Source of the DNA: Emiliania huxleyi CCMP1516
Lineage: Eukaryota > Haptophyta > Isochrysidales > Noelaerhabdaceae
Assembly (NCBI RefSeq): GCF_000372725.1
Contig: NW_005199443.1
Coordinates: 922,064-974,355, forward strand
Direction: 5' to 3'
DNA length: 52,292 nt
The notes under the pieces are model-generated. The model saw nothing but the letters and a program-made list of their open reading frames with translations, did not search any database and was not told where the DNA came from. Shown piece by piece: positions 41,601 through 49,251 of the stretch. Numbering within the stretch: position 1 is the stretch's first letter; each line of letters begins with the position of its first letter. The position numbers and the translations under genes were made by a program.

Positions 41601-42099
41601 GCGGCGGCCCGCGAGGCGGACGGCGCCACGTCAGAGTACTTTGTGCGGTGGGACGGCGCGCGTGTCTTCGCGGCGTGCGATTTCTTTTTGCCACGTGTTT
41701 TCTTCTTTTTGTAGGTGGGACGGCTCGCGTGTCGACGAGGCGGCGGCCGCCGCCGCGGCGCAGCCTCTGTCCGCGGCGGCCGCGCCGTCGCACGCGGACG
41801 CATCGCTGACCACGGAGGAGGAGATGAGCAGCTTGGCGGAGCGGTACACCGCGGCGGTGCCGGTGGCGCAGTACCCGCCGATCAACCACGCGCTCTACTC
41901 GCGGCAGCAGACCCTCGCCAACCTCTTCGAACGGGTCGGCGACGCGATGCCGCAGGTTGGCGTCGCGTCGGCCGTCGGCGCGGCGGGCGGGCTGGTCACG
42001 GCAGCCGGCGCCGCCACGCACGCAAACAGCGAGGGCATGTCCTCGCTCCTCGTCGCCGCCGCCGACCTAGCAAACGGCGTCTTTACCCTCCCCGCGTAG
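37491..42099 (+). CDS. leucine-carboxyl-methyltransferase-like / pheophorbide-a-oxygenase-like fusion
   Basis: Exons 37491-37977, 38082-38135, 38504-38556, one or more in the N gap, 39661-39708, 39779-39827, 40076-40804, 40908-41063, 41130-41403, 41536-41647, 41715-42099; all phases agree. The N-terminus (MTIGVALLSCTLGLHASPGG) is a signal, perhaps for the plastid. Next comes an LCM/PPM-type SAM methyltransferase domain: LPFLEWVAARTAFLNEG, then after the gap LPTLVGWDLNECEHASLLDH and GPPTLFISEAVMFYVNPAAI, YSFTDSMRP. From exon 7 the protein becomes PAO-like: SFNNSWYAVAFSSELQ, RLFGEPLALTRHPAGGAVRC, VVEHQGLVWVWRG, then the mononuclear-iron motif NNLDTPHLYWLHDG (D..H....H) and a C-terminal domain. 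The Rieske [2Fe-2S] segment (C.H...C..H) that should lie between GGAV and VVEHQGLVWVW is absent. Substrate and activity unknown. Confidence 0.65.
38691..39135. other. assembly gap (Ns)
   Basis: 445 undetermined bases, entered from a (CA)n run on the left. It lies inside the fusion gene and hides the SAM-binding motif I region of its methyltransferase domain. Confidence 1.
39262..39650 (+). repeat. CACGACACGC/CACGACACGCA minisatellite inside intron
   Basis: About 38 units of a 10-bp repeat (CACGACACGC with A/C variants), ending shortly before the acceptor GTTGCGTTGCAG at 39660. It makes an unusually long intron in the fusion gene. Confidence 0.85.
39828..40075 (+). other. GC-AG intron of GAGACACCTCC repeats
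   Basis: Begins GCCCGAGACACC after CTCGAG and ends GATTCAG before GCAGAGCAC. The left half consists of about ten CCGAGACACCT units. Joining the exons gives HLEAEHGFERGPP. Confidence 0.7.
40805..40907 (+). other. intron with GGGGAGATAT repeats
   Basis: GTGAGA donor and CGCAG acceptor. The left half is GGGGAGATNN repeats, the same class as in introns of the carboxylase gene (50688-50865) and near 13509-13560. Confidence 0.75.
41064..41129 (+). other. 66-bp intron beginning with a copy of the next exon
   Basis: The intron starts GTGACCAAGGTTGTGCGGTA and CGACGCGCC, exactly the first 29 bases of the following exon (VTKVVRYDAP). The rest is CTCCCACCTCTCCC-type pyrimidine sequence ending CTCAG. 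Confidence 0.85.
41404..41535 (+). other. GC-AG intron of CCCGACACCTC repeats
   Basis: Begins GCGCGCTTCCTTAG and contains about ten CCCCGACACCT / CTAGACACCT units, ending TGCCAG before GCGCCCCG. Interior is related to 39828-40075. Confidence 0.75.
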
Positions 42100-43023
42100 C
42101 GAGGGGCGCGGCGACGCCCCTCGCCGAATGCATTCACGAGACATCTACGTGCCTCCTCCGGGAGTGTGAGGCATGGCTGGGGTTGGAACAGACAGTCGTC
42201 AGTCGCTCTAGACTTGGACGGACGTTGGCTGTAGCCGATTCGACGCGCATGCCGTATGTAGTGTGCCGACGAGTATATCGTGTGTCGTGCAGTCTTGTCA
42301 GTGACTCTCGCCCATGCTCGTGTCCACAGAGGTATGAAGTATGTGCGCTCGAGTATGTGCGCCCATGTGTACCCGTGTCCGCATGTGCCATGTCTTCACA
42401 TGCTGATTTTAGAAGGCGCCAGTCCCCGGCCGGAACGCAGAAGGAGAAAGCCCCTCATGGCCTCAACAGTCACCTCTCTCGCGGCGGTGGAAAAGGATTT
42501 TTATCGGTCGACGGTCGACACACCGACAACCACACGTAGGTGTGTGGTAAGACCCATCACCCAAGACACTCAGCCAACACGGGGTGCAGAGCAATACCAA
42601 ACCGAAAAAGAATTTAAACCAATTTTACGGAAAGTGCCTGCCTCGCCCATCCCTGGTCTGGCCGGTTTCTTTCGCGGTACCCGCGGCGGGATAGGGCGGG
42701 ATAGGCCGCGGGATAGGGCGGGATATATGGCGGGATATGGCGGGATACCGGGAGATACACGCGGATATATGATGAGATACGGAGCCCCCATGATGTGTTC
42801 ACGACAACGTCCGTGAAGCGTGAAACCGCAACTCCCCGCAAATCGGACGCGACGGGCGAACTTTGCGCTTCGGACGGCCTCGCTTGTTGAGCGCTTGTCG
42901 ATTCCCATGATTGGCGAGAGCTCGTCATCGATCTAAGTTCTTTTTTGTTTGCTCGCGCGCCACGCGTCGCTCCGCGAGGGCGCGCGCCAACCGCGATTCG
43001 AACCGGCGCGACGCGATGCGCCG
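42100..43023. other. intergenic with GCGGGATA tandem repeat (42675-42790)
   Basis: Around ten GCGGGATA / GCGGGATATG units lie upstream of the AP2 gene and resemble intron-type repeats in the GAGATAC part. No gene recognised. Confidence 0.5.
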
Positions 43024-45243
43024 ATGCCGATATCACACTTGGGCGGGACGCACGACGCCCCAACCGAGGACCCGGCGGGCGAGGCTGGCTCTGCGCGCAC
43101 AGAGCTGATGCCGCTGGCACCGCGCACCGAAGCGCTCGCGGCGTCCGAGCCGGGGCGGGCGGCATCCGAGCTCGAAGGGGCAGCGGTCACGACAGAGGCG
43201 GAGGGCTTGCGCTTGCACCTCTCTAACAGCAACAGCACCGGGTACAGGGGCGTGCACAAGCACTCTGGTCGATTCCGAGCGCAGCACAGGGTGAACGGAA
43301 GGATTGTGTACCTCGGCTACTTCGACACGGCGGTGGAGGCGGCGGTGGCGTACGCGCGGTCGGTCGGCGAGTACCAACCTCCGACGCAACCTCCCCCGTC
43401 GGTGGCGGCAGAGGCGGAGGGCGTGCGGCTGCACCTCTCCAGCAGCAGCAGCACCGGTTACTTAGGCGTGTGGGAGGAGGCCTCTGGCCGCTTCCGGGCG
43501 CAGCACAGGGTGGACGGAATGCATGCCGGCCTCGGCAGCTTCCACACGGCGGTGGAGGCGGCGGTGGCCGTTGCGCGGGCCATTAGCGAGGCTTCGGCAG
43601 TGGCGACCTCAGCACCCGAGAGCGCGCCGCCCTCCGAGCTTGCCGACGAGACGATCTGCGCCCGCACTCAAGAGCGCGGCAGCGGCGCCATTGGGTGCGT
43701 CCTGCCTGCCGGCCACGCCGGGCCGCACTCCTTCACTCTGCAGGGCAAGCGGGCTCGCTGCGTGAAGTGCCCGTTCGACCCGACCGATGTCGAGGCGGAG
43801 GAGAGCGGCGAGTGCGCTTCGACGCAGGCCGGCGACGATTCGGAGTCGGAGGTGGAGGCAACGGCCGGAATGGCGGCGCCAGCAGGCTCGGAGGCCACGT
43901 CTAGCCAGGAGGCTCCGGTGGCGGAGGCGGAGAGCTTGCGCTTGCACCCCTCCAGCTGCAGCAGCAGCACCGGGTACAAGGGCGTATTCAAGCAGGCCTC
44001 TGGCCGCTTCCTCGCGGAGCGCAGGTTGGACGGACGACGGGTATCCCTCGGCACCTTCGACTCGGCGGTGGAGGCGGCGGTGGCGTACGCGCGGGCGGTC
44101 GGCGAGTACCAGCCTCCGACAGTGGCCGCTGAGGCGGAGGGCATGCGCTTGCACCTGTCGAGCAGCAACAACACCGGGTACAGGGGCGTGTGCGAGCTCG
44201 CCTATGGCCGCTTCCGGGCGCAGCACAGAGTGGATGGAAGGCAGGACGTACTCGGCTACTTCGACACGGCGGTGGAGGCGGCGGCGTCGTACGCGCGGGC
44301 GGTCGTCGAGGCAGCGGTGCCGGGAGAGGCTGCAGCGGCGGCTGGCGAGGCGTCCGATTCGGGCGAGGGCGAGCCAGGCGGCGCTGGCGGCGAAGCTGCA
44401 GCCGCCGAGAGCAGCGGCACGGGCGAGGCGGCATCCTGCCTCTGGGTCGCTTGCGACCGTTGCGACAAGTGGCGGCGGTTGCCTAGCAGCATGCCCGGCC
44501 AACTGCCTGCCGAGTGGTTATGCTGGATGCACCCGGACCCGGCGTGCCGGGTGTGCGAGGCGTCGGAGGAGGAACTTGGGCTGGGGCGGGCTCAAGCTGA
44601 GCGCCAAGCGGCAGCGGTGGTGGCGGAGGCGGAGGGGTTGCGCTTGCACCTCTCCAGCAGCAGTACGGGCTACAAGGGCGTGTATGAGCAGTCTGGCCGC
44701 TTCCAGGCGAAGCACAGGGTGGACGGCAGGCTGGCTCACCTCGGCACCTTCGACACCGCGGTCGAGGCGGCGGTTGCGTATGCGCGGGCGGTCGGCGAGT
44801 ATCAACCTCCGACAGTAGCTGCGGCGGAGGCGGAGGGCTTGCAGCTGCACCTCTCTAGCAGCAACGCCACCGGCTACAAGGGCGTGTTCAAGGATGGCGC
44901 GCGTTTCAAGGCGCAGCACAGGGTGGACGGCAGGATGGTCTTCGACACGGCGGTGGAGGCGGCGGTGGCCTATGCGCGGGCAGTTGGGCAGGCGGCGGCG
45001 GCAGGAGTGGCAGGGTCATCGGCAGCGGCGGCGGGCGAGGCGTCCGGCTCGGGCGAGGGCGAGCAAGGCGGCGCTGGCGGCGAGGCTGCAGACGCCGAGG
45101 GCAGCAGCGACGAGGAGGAGGCAGCCTCTTGCCTCTGGGTTGCTTGCGACCGCTGCGACAAGTGGCGGCGGCTGCCTAGCGGCATGCCAGGCTCGCTCAC
45201 TGCCGAGTGGTTCTGCTGGATGCACCCGCCACAATCGGCCTAA
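43024..45243 (+). CDS. AP2-repeat protein with two CW-type zinc fingers
   Basis: Intronless, 739 aa from ATG 43024 (the open frame upstream lacks ATG). Six AP2-like repeats follow a template of EAEGLRLHLSSSNSTGYRGV, a basic strand such as RFRAQHRVDGR, then LG.FDTAVEAAVAYARAV. After repeats 2 and 3 is a Cys/His spacer (ICARTQERGSGAIGCVLPAG). After repeats 4 and 6 are CW-type zinc fingers starting WVACDRCDKWRRLP; the first has all four Cys (CDRC, WLCWMHPDPAC), the second stops at WMHPPQSA and lacks the fourth. Algal AP2 domains bind DNA and CW domains read methylated histone H3K4, so a nuclear, chromatin-linked regulator is likely. The sixth AP2 unit has lost its LG.. segment (RMVFDTAVEAA). Repeats are nearly identical in DNA, which implies recent internal duplication. 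Confidence 0.8.
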   Translation: MPISHLGGTHDAPTEDPAGEAGSARTELMPLAPRTEALAASEPGRAASELEGAAVTTEAEGLRLHLSNSNSTGYRGVHKHSGRFRAQHRVNGRIVYLGYFDTAVEAAVAYARSVGEYQPPTQPPPSVAAEAEGVRLHLSSSSSTGYLGVWEEASGRFRAQHRVDGMHAGLGSFHTAVEAAVAVARAISEASAVATSAPESAPPSELADETICARTQERGSGAIGCVLPAGHAGPHSFTLQGKRARCVKCPFDPTDVEAEESGECASTQAGDDSESEVEATAGMAAPAGSEATSSQEAPVAEAESLRLHPSSCSSSTGYKGVFKQASGRFLAERRLDGRRVSLGTFDSAVEAAVAYARAVGEYQPPTVAAEAEGMRLHLSSSNNTGYRGVCELAYGRFRAQHRVDGRQDVLGYFDTAVEAAASYARAVVEAAVPGEAAAAAGEASDSGEGEPGGAGGEAAAAESSGTGEAASCLWVACDRCDKWRRLPSSMPGQLPAEWLCWMHPDPACRVCEASEEELGLGRAQAERQAAAVVAEAEGLRLHLSSSSTGYKGVYEQSGRFQAKHRVDGRLAHLGTFDTAVEAAVAYARAVGEYQPPTVAAAEAEGLQLHLSSSNATGYKGVFKDGARFKAQHRVDGRMVFDTAVEAAVAYARAVGQAAAAGVAGSSAAAAGEASGSGEGEQGGAGGEAADAEGSSDEEEAASCLWVACDRCDKWRRLPSGMPGSLTAEWFCWMHPPQSA

Positions 45244-45300
45244 AAACCCAGCCCAGTATGAGGTGTTATGAGGTGTTATGAGGTGTTATGAGGTGTTACG
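45244..45300 (+). repeat. TATGAGGTGT tandem repeat after AP2 gene
   Basis: Four to five copies of a 10-bp unit (TATGAGGTGT) directly downstream of the stop, in the 3' region shared by two convergent genes. Confidence 0.85.
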
Positions 45301-45469
45301 TAAAATGTGAAAAAAGTCGTGAGTCGCATGCCAGCCCACAGAAAGACACACAATAAACGCAAATATGGACAATACAGTATCACCGACGGGAATGTGGACT
45401 GTGCCGCAAATGTACCATCCATGTTAGCCCAGCCCAATTGGCCAAGAGTAACGTACGCACAGTTTTCTA

Positions 45470-46104
45470 TCAGCCCAGCCCGAGCGGGTCCCGCGCCGCC
45501 CGCGCCGCCCGCGTGCGCTGCCGCTTGGCGTTGGAGCGCTGCGTGTGCCACTCGGCGCTGCCGGCGTGCGCGTTGCAGTGCGCCGGCGCCCTCGGCTCGC
45601 CGCCCCGCCAGTGGCGGCACGCGGACACGGGCGCGTCGCACGCGAAGCAGTAGCAGTTGGGGCAGGCCGCCTCGTTGCCTTCGACCGGCGCCGCGACCGG
45701 CCTCTCCGCCGCATGGAAGGGGTGGAGTGGGCAGAACGCACGCTGGTGCGGCAGGTGCTCGGGTAGCAAGCCTGTGCGGCGCAAGCAAGGTGGGCAGTGA
45801 GAGTGCATCCGACAGTACTCGTGCCGGGGGTGGCTTGGGAGCGCCTGATGCTGCGGAGATCTGCACGTCGCCGCCTGCGAGCGAAGGAGCGGCGGCGGCG
45901 GGGCTTTGAGGCGGCGGCGCCACCTCCTCCACCCCGTCGTCGCTCATCGCCTCCGCCTCCGCCTCCGACGCCTCCGACTTCTCCTGCTCCGCCTCCACTT
46001 CCACCTCATCGTTCTCTCCCTCCTCCCCCGCCGCCTCGCGTTGAACGCTCGCGTCGGGCGCCGAAGGCGCGGCGTCGCTCGAGGAGGATGGCTGCGCGCC
46101 GTCA

Positions 46105-46151
<47 letters not shown>

Positions 46152-46649
46152 CTTGCCTCGCTTCGCCTCCCGCGCCTTGTCGGTGAGAACCCGCGCCCGC
46201 TTGCCTGTGACGGCGGTGCTGCAGGGCCCCTCGTGCCAGAGGCGGAGGTTGCAGCCGAGCGTCTTGCAGCTCGGAGCGCGGAGGGGCGGCGAGGTAGCCT
46301 CCTCCTCCTCGCCGCTGCTCTCGGCGGCTGCAGCCTCGCCGCCAGCGCCGCCTGGCTCGCCCTCGTGCGAGTCGGACGCCTCGCCCGCCGCCGCCGCCGA
46401 CGGCCCTGCCTCTCCTGCCGCCGCCGCCTGCCCGACCGCCCGCGCATACGCCACCGCCGCCTCCACCGCCGTGCCGAAGGAGCCGATGGAGACCTGCCTT
46501 CCGCCCGCCCTGCGCCGCACCCCGAAGCGGCCAGAGGCCTGCTCGAACACGCCCATGTAGCCGGCGCTGCTGTTGCTGGAGAGGTGCAAGCGCAAGCCCT
46601 CCGCCTCCACCACCACCGCTGCCGCTTGGCGCTCCGTCTCACACTCCAT
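45470..46649 (-). CDS. single AP2-domain protein with C-terminal Cys/His cluster
   Basis: ATG at 46649 (MECETERQAAAVV). One AP2 unit (EAEGLRLHLSSNSSAGYMGV, FGVRRRAGGRQVSIGSFGTA, VEAAVAYARAVG), an acidic Ala/Gly linker, a Cys patch (CKTLGCNLRLWHEGPC), a Gly run from a microsatellite, then an acidic region. The final exon reads GLLPEHLPHQRAFCPLHPFH, CPNCYCFACDAPVSACRHW, HCNAHAGSAEWHTQR and ends DPLGLG. This CPNCYC..C...C..W..HC.A pattern resembles a zinc-binding C-terminal segment of plant RPM1-interacting-13-type proteins. The acceptor is GCACAG at 45772; the donor, upstream near 45840, is not fixed. The gene is convergent with, and shares its AP2 template with, the gene at 43024-45243, so the two are probably paralogues. 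Confidence 0.6.
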
Positions 46650-46689
46650 CTCCTGTACGGCTGCTGCTACGTCTCGCGGAGTTGATCGG

Positions 46690-46745
46690 AGCCGTGGCGG
46701 TTGCACCTCTCCAGCAACAGCAGCGCCGGCTACACGGATTTGCCC
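46690..46745 (+). pseudogene. AP2-repeat fragment, inverted
   Basis: Plus strand reads RLHLSSNSSAGYTD, the start of an AP2 unit. Bases 46704-46736 are an exact inverted copy of 46556-46588 in the minus-strand AP2 gene. The fragment stops after about 45 bases. Confidence 0.75.
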
Positions 46746-47233
46746 GCCAACGTCGACTGCTCTCGGTGCTGCTCAGACCTTTTGGCCAGACCTCGTCGAG
46801 CAGTGCATCTAGGACGGCTGGAGCTAGCATGGCTCGATAGAGCCGAGACCCCGTGTTGAGGCGGCGCTCCTGTGGGCGGCTGTGGAATCGGCAGATTCGA
46901 CCTCAGATCTCCAGTATTCTCATCCCAGTGGATGGACGTCCGGACGTCCCTTCGTGTTCCTCTCGCCGTCCGCCAGCGAGACGCTCTGTCGCTGGCGGCC
47001 GCAGTTTTCTGTGACCCACCCACCTCTCCCTTGTGTTTTGTCTGGGGAGGGGCTTCTCCTGCGGAGTCGTGCGTGCGCAGGGCTCCTCTTCGCTTTCTTC
47101 TACTCCCTACTATCATCTCGTTCCCGTCCTACCAGAGAAGAGAGCGCGCTGTGCGGGGGCGCGCATCAGAAATCGCATTTTTTCGCTGCTCAACACACTA
47201 TAGAAGACGGAGCTCGCACGCGGGCAAATCTTC
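46746..47233. other. intergenic, nothing recognised
   Basis: Lies between the AP2-type gene start and the end of the RCC1 gene. No coding pattern seen on either strand. Confidence 0.4.
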
Positions 47234-48706
47234 TCACTGCCCCGGCGCCCACGCCTCGATCTTCTTGGGAGGCAGCTGGTTCGACAGGTCCTCTCCGTGG
47301 CCTAGGCAGCCGCGTTTACCCTCGCCCCAGGAAAACACGGGGCCGCTGGCGGTGATGGCGAGGCTGTGGTATGTTCCCGCCGACACGAAGACGACGCGCT
47401 GGCCAGCAAAGGCCTCGATCTTCTTTGGCAGCGGCTGGGTCTGCTCGTCGCCGTGGCCTAGCTGGCCGTGGCCTCCATAGCCCCAGCTCCAGACAGCGCC
47501 GTCGGCGGTGATGGCGAGGCTGTGCAAATCTCCAGCCGACACAGCGATGACGCGCTGCCCAGCAACGGCCTCGATCTTCTTGGGCAGCAGCTGGTTCTGC
47601 TGGTCGCCGTGGCCCAGCCTGCCAGAGCTTCCCAAGCCCCAGCTCCAGACAGCGCCGTCAGCGGTGATGGCGAGGCTGTGCAAATCTCCAGCCGACACAG
47701 CGACGATGCACTGGCCCGCCAAGGCCCCAACCTTCTTGGGCAGCAGCTGCGACTCGTGGTCGCCGTGGCCCAGCTTGCCAGAGCTTCCCTGGCCCCAGCT
47801 CCAGACGTCGCCGTCAGCGGTGAGGGCCAGGCTGTGGTATCCTCCACCCGACACGGCGACGACGCGCTGGCCAGTAAAGGCCTTGACCTTTTTGGGCACC
47901 AGCTGGTGCTGCGCGTTGCCATGGCCCAGCTGGCCAAAGGCTCCACCGCCCCAGCTCCAGACGGCGCCGTCGGCGGTGAGAGCGAGGCTGTGCATGTCTC
48001 CAGCCGACATGCTCACGGCGCGCTGGCCAGCCAAGGCCTCGATCTTTTTGGGCTGCCACTGGTTCTGCTGGTCGCCGTGGCCCAAGCAGCCATAGGCTCC
48101 ATCGCCCCAGCTCCAGACAGCGCCGTCGGTGGTGAGGGCGAGGCTGTGGCCACTTCCAACCGACACGCTCACGGCGCACTCGTCACCCGGCGTTGACGGG
48201 AGGCGGGTCGGCGTGTTGAGCTGCGTCACGCCCTCGCCGTGACCGAGAAGGCCTGGTGATTCCTCCTCCTCGTCGTCTTCCTCCTCCTCCTCCTCCTCCC
48301 CGCCCTCCGCTGCCGTTCCGCACGACGAGAGCCGCCCCTCGCCGTCGATGAAGACGCTGTGCCGTTCGCCTGCTGCCGCCCTCGCCGGCCGGTTGGACTC
48401 GTGCAGCAACGCCGAAAAGCACAGCCACCGCACGGCGCAGCCCTCGCCCGCTGGCGGCGGCGGCAGCTCGAAGCCGCGCTCTTGCGCCCACAAGCGGATG
48501 CCCTCCTCCGCAAGCGAGGCGTGGAAGAGCAGCGAGACGGCCGCGACGCGAGCGATGTCGATGGGGCTGTTGAAGCGGGAGAGGACGCGCTCGAGGAGCT
48601 CCCTGGGGAGGTCGAGGAGCCGGGCGGGCGGCGGCGCGTCTGGCGAGGGAGCGGCGGTGGCGGCGGCGGCAAGGCGGCGCGAGCGGCGGCGCGGCGGGGT
48701 GGACAT
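47234..48706 (-). CDS. F-box-like / RCC1-repeat protein
   Basis: Intronless, 490 aa from ATG 48706 (MSTPPRRRSRRLAAAA). An F-box-like helix pair (ARLLDLPRELLERVLSRFNS, ARVAAVSLLFHASLAEEG) is followed by an acidic stretch (EEEEEEEDDEEEE) and about six RCC1 blades with the template V.VSAG..HSLA.TADGAVWSWG...G.LGHGD......PKKI.A. RCC1 blades form a seven-bladed propeller; with an F-box it may be a substrate adaptor of an SCF ubiquitin ligase rather than a Ran exchange factor. Blades are 50-51 aa and very alike in DNA, so they arose by recent duplication. The basic N-terminus could be a nuclear signal. No introns. Confidence 0.8.
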   Translation of the reverse strand: MSTPPRRRSRRLAAAATAAPSPDAPPPARLLDLPRELLERVLSRFNSPIDIARVAAVSLLFHASLAEEGIRLWAQERGFELPPPPAGEGCAVRWLCFSALLHESNRPARAAAGERHSVFIDGEGRLSSCGTAAEGGEEEEEEEDDEEEESPGLLGHGEGVTQLNTPTRLPSTPGDECAVSVSVGSGHSLALTTDGAVWSWGDGAYGCLGHGDQQNQWQPKKIEALAGQRAVSMSAGDMHSLALTADGAVWSWGGGAFGQLGHGNAQHQLVPKKVKAFTGQRVVAVSGGGYHSLALTADGDVWSWGQGSSGKLGHGDHESQLLPKKVGALAGQCIVAVSAGDLHSLAITADGAVWSWGLGSSGRLGHGDQQNQLLPKKIEAVAGQRVIAVSAGDLHSLAITADGAVWSWGYGGHGQLGHGDEQTQPLPKKIEAFAGQRVVFVSAGTYHSLAITASGPVFSWGEGKRGCLGHGEDLSNQLPPKKIEAWAPGQ

Positions 48707-49251
48707 CGCGAGGAAAAGAAAGGGCGCTGCGCGTGCGACGCACACCGCCACGTTGCTCGGTTGCTCGGAGCGACTGCGCGCCGTTCGCGAGCGGGGGCGA
48801 GGTCGCCGCCGCTGCTGGCTGTGAACGCTCCCGGACGCCTTATTTGGCCCGCACCCCCACCCACCCGCCACCCGGACCCGGGCCAGCGCCCAGAGGTGAG
48901 GGGGGTCGCGGAGCTATGAATCGGAGATCGCCGTACAACTGCCACGCCGCTAACGCTTCCCAAACACTCTCGTACCGTCGATTGCACAGGCGTGTAGACG
49001 CTATTGTGTATTGACTGGCCAGTCAGTCGCCCTCACTCAGAGAGAGAGACCTCAGAGGTAATCGTGACGACACAGGATCCACAGCTTGTGAGCCGCGTCG
49101 CCCGGGCGGAGAGAGCGCGCCACGCGCTGCGCCACACACGCTCCGCACAGCTCGCGCCGCCCATGCGCCCAGGAGAGAGCAGGGCGCCTTCCCACCAGCG
49201 GATTTTAATTTTTTTGGCGACGGTCCTTCCGGAGGCCGCGTTCCAGAGGTC
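48707..49251. other. intergenic between divergent genes
   Basis: Shared upstream region of the RCC1 gene and the carboxylase gene. No further gene is seen. Confidence 0.4.

Noticed and set aside
43609..44502. 297-codon minus-strand ORF inside the AP2 gene
   Set aside because: Antisense shadow of the AP2/CW coding strand, repeating with the AP2 period.
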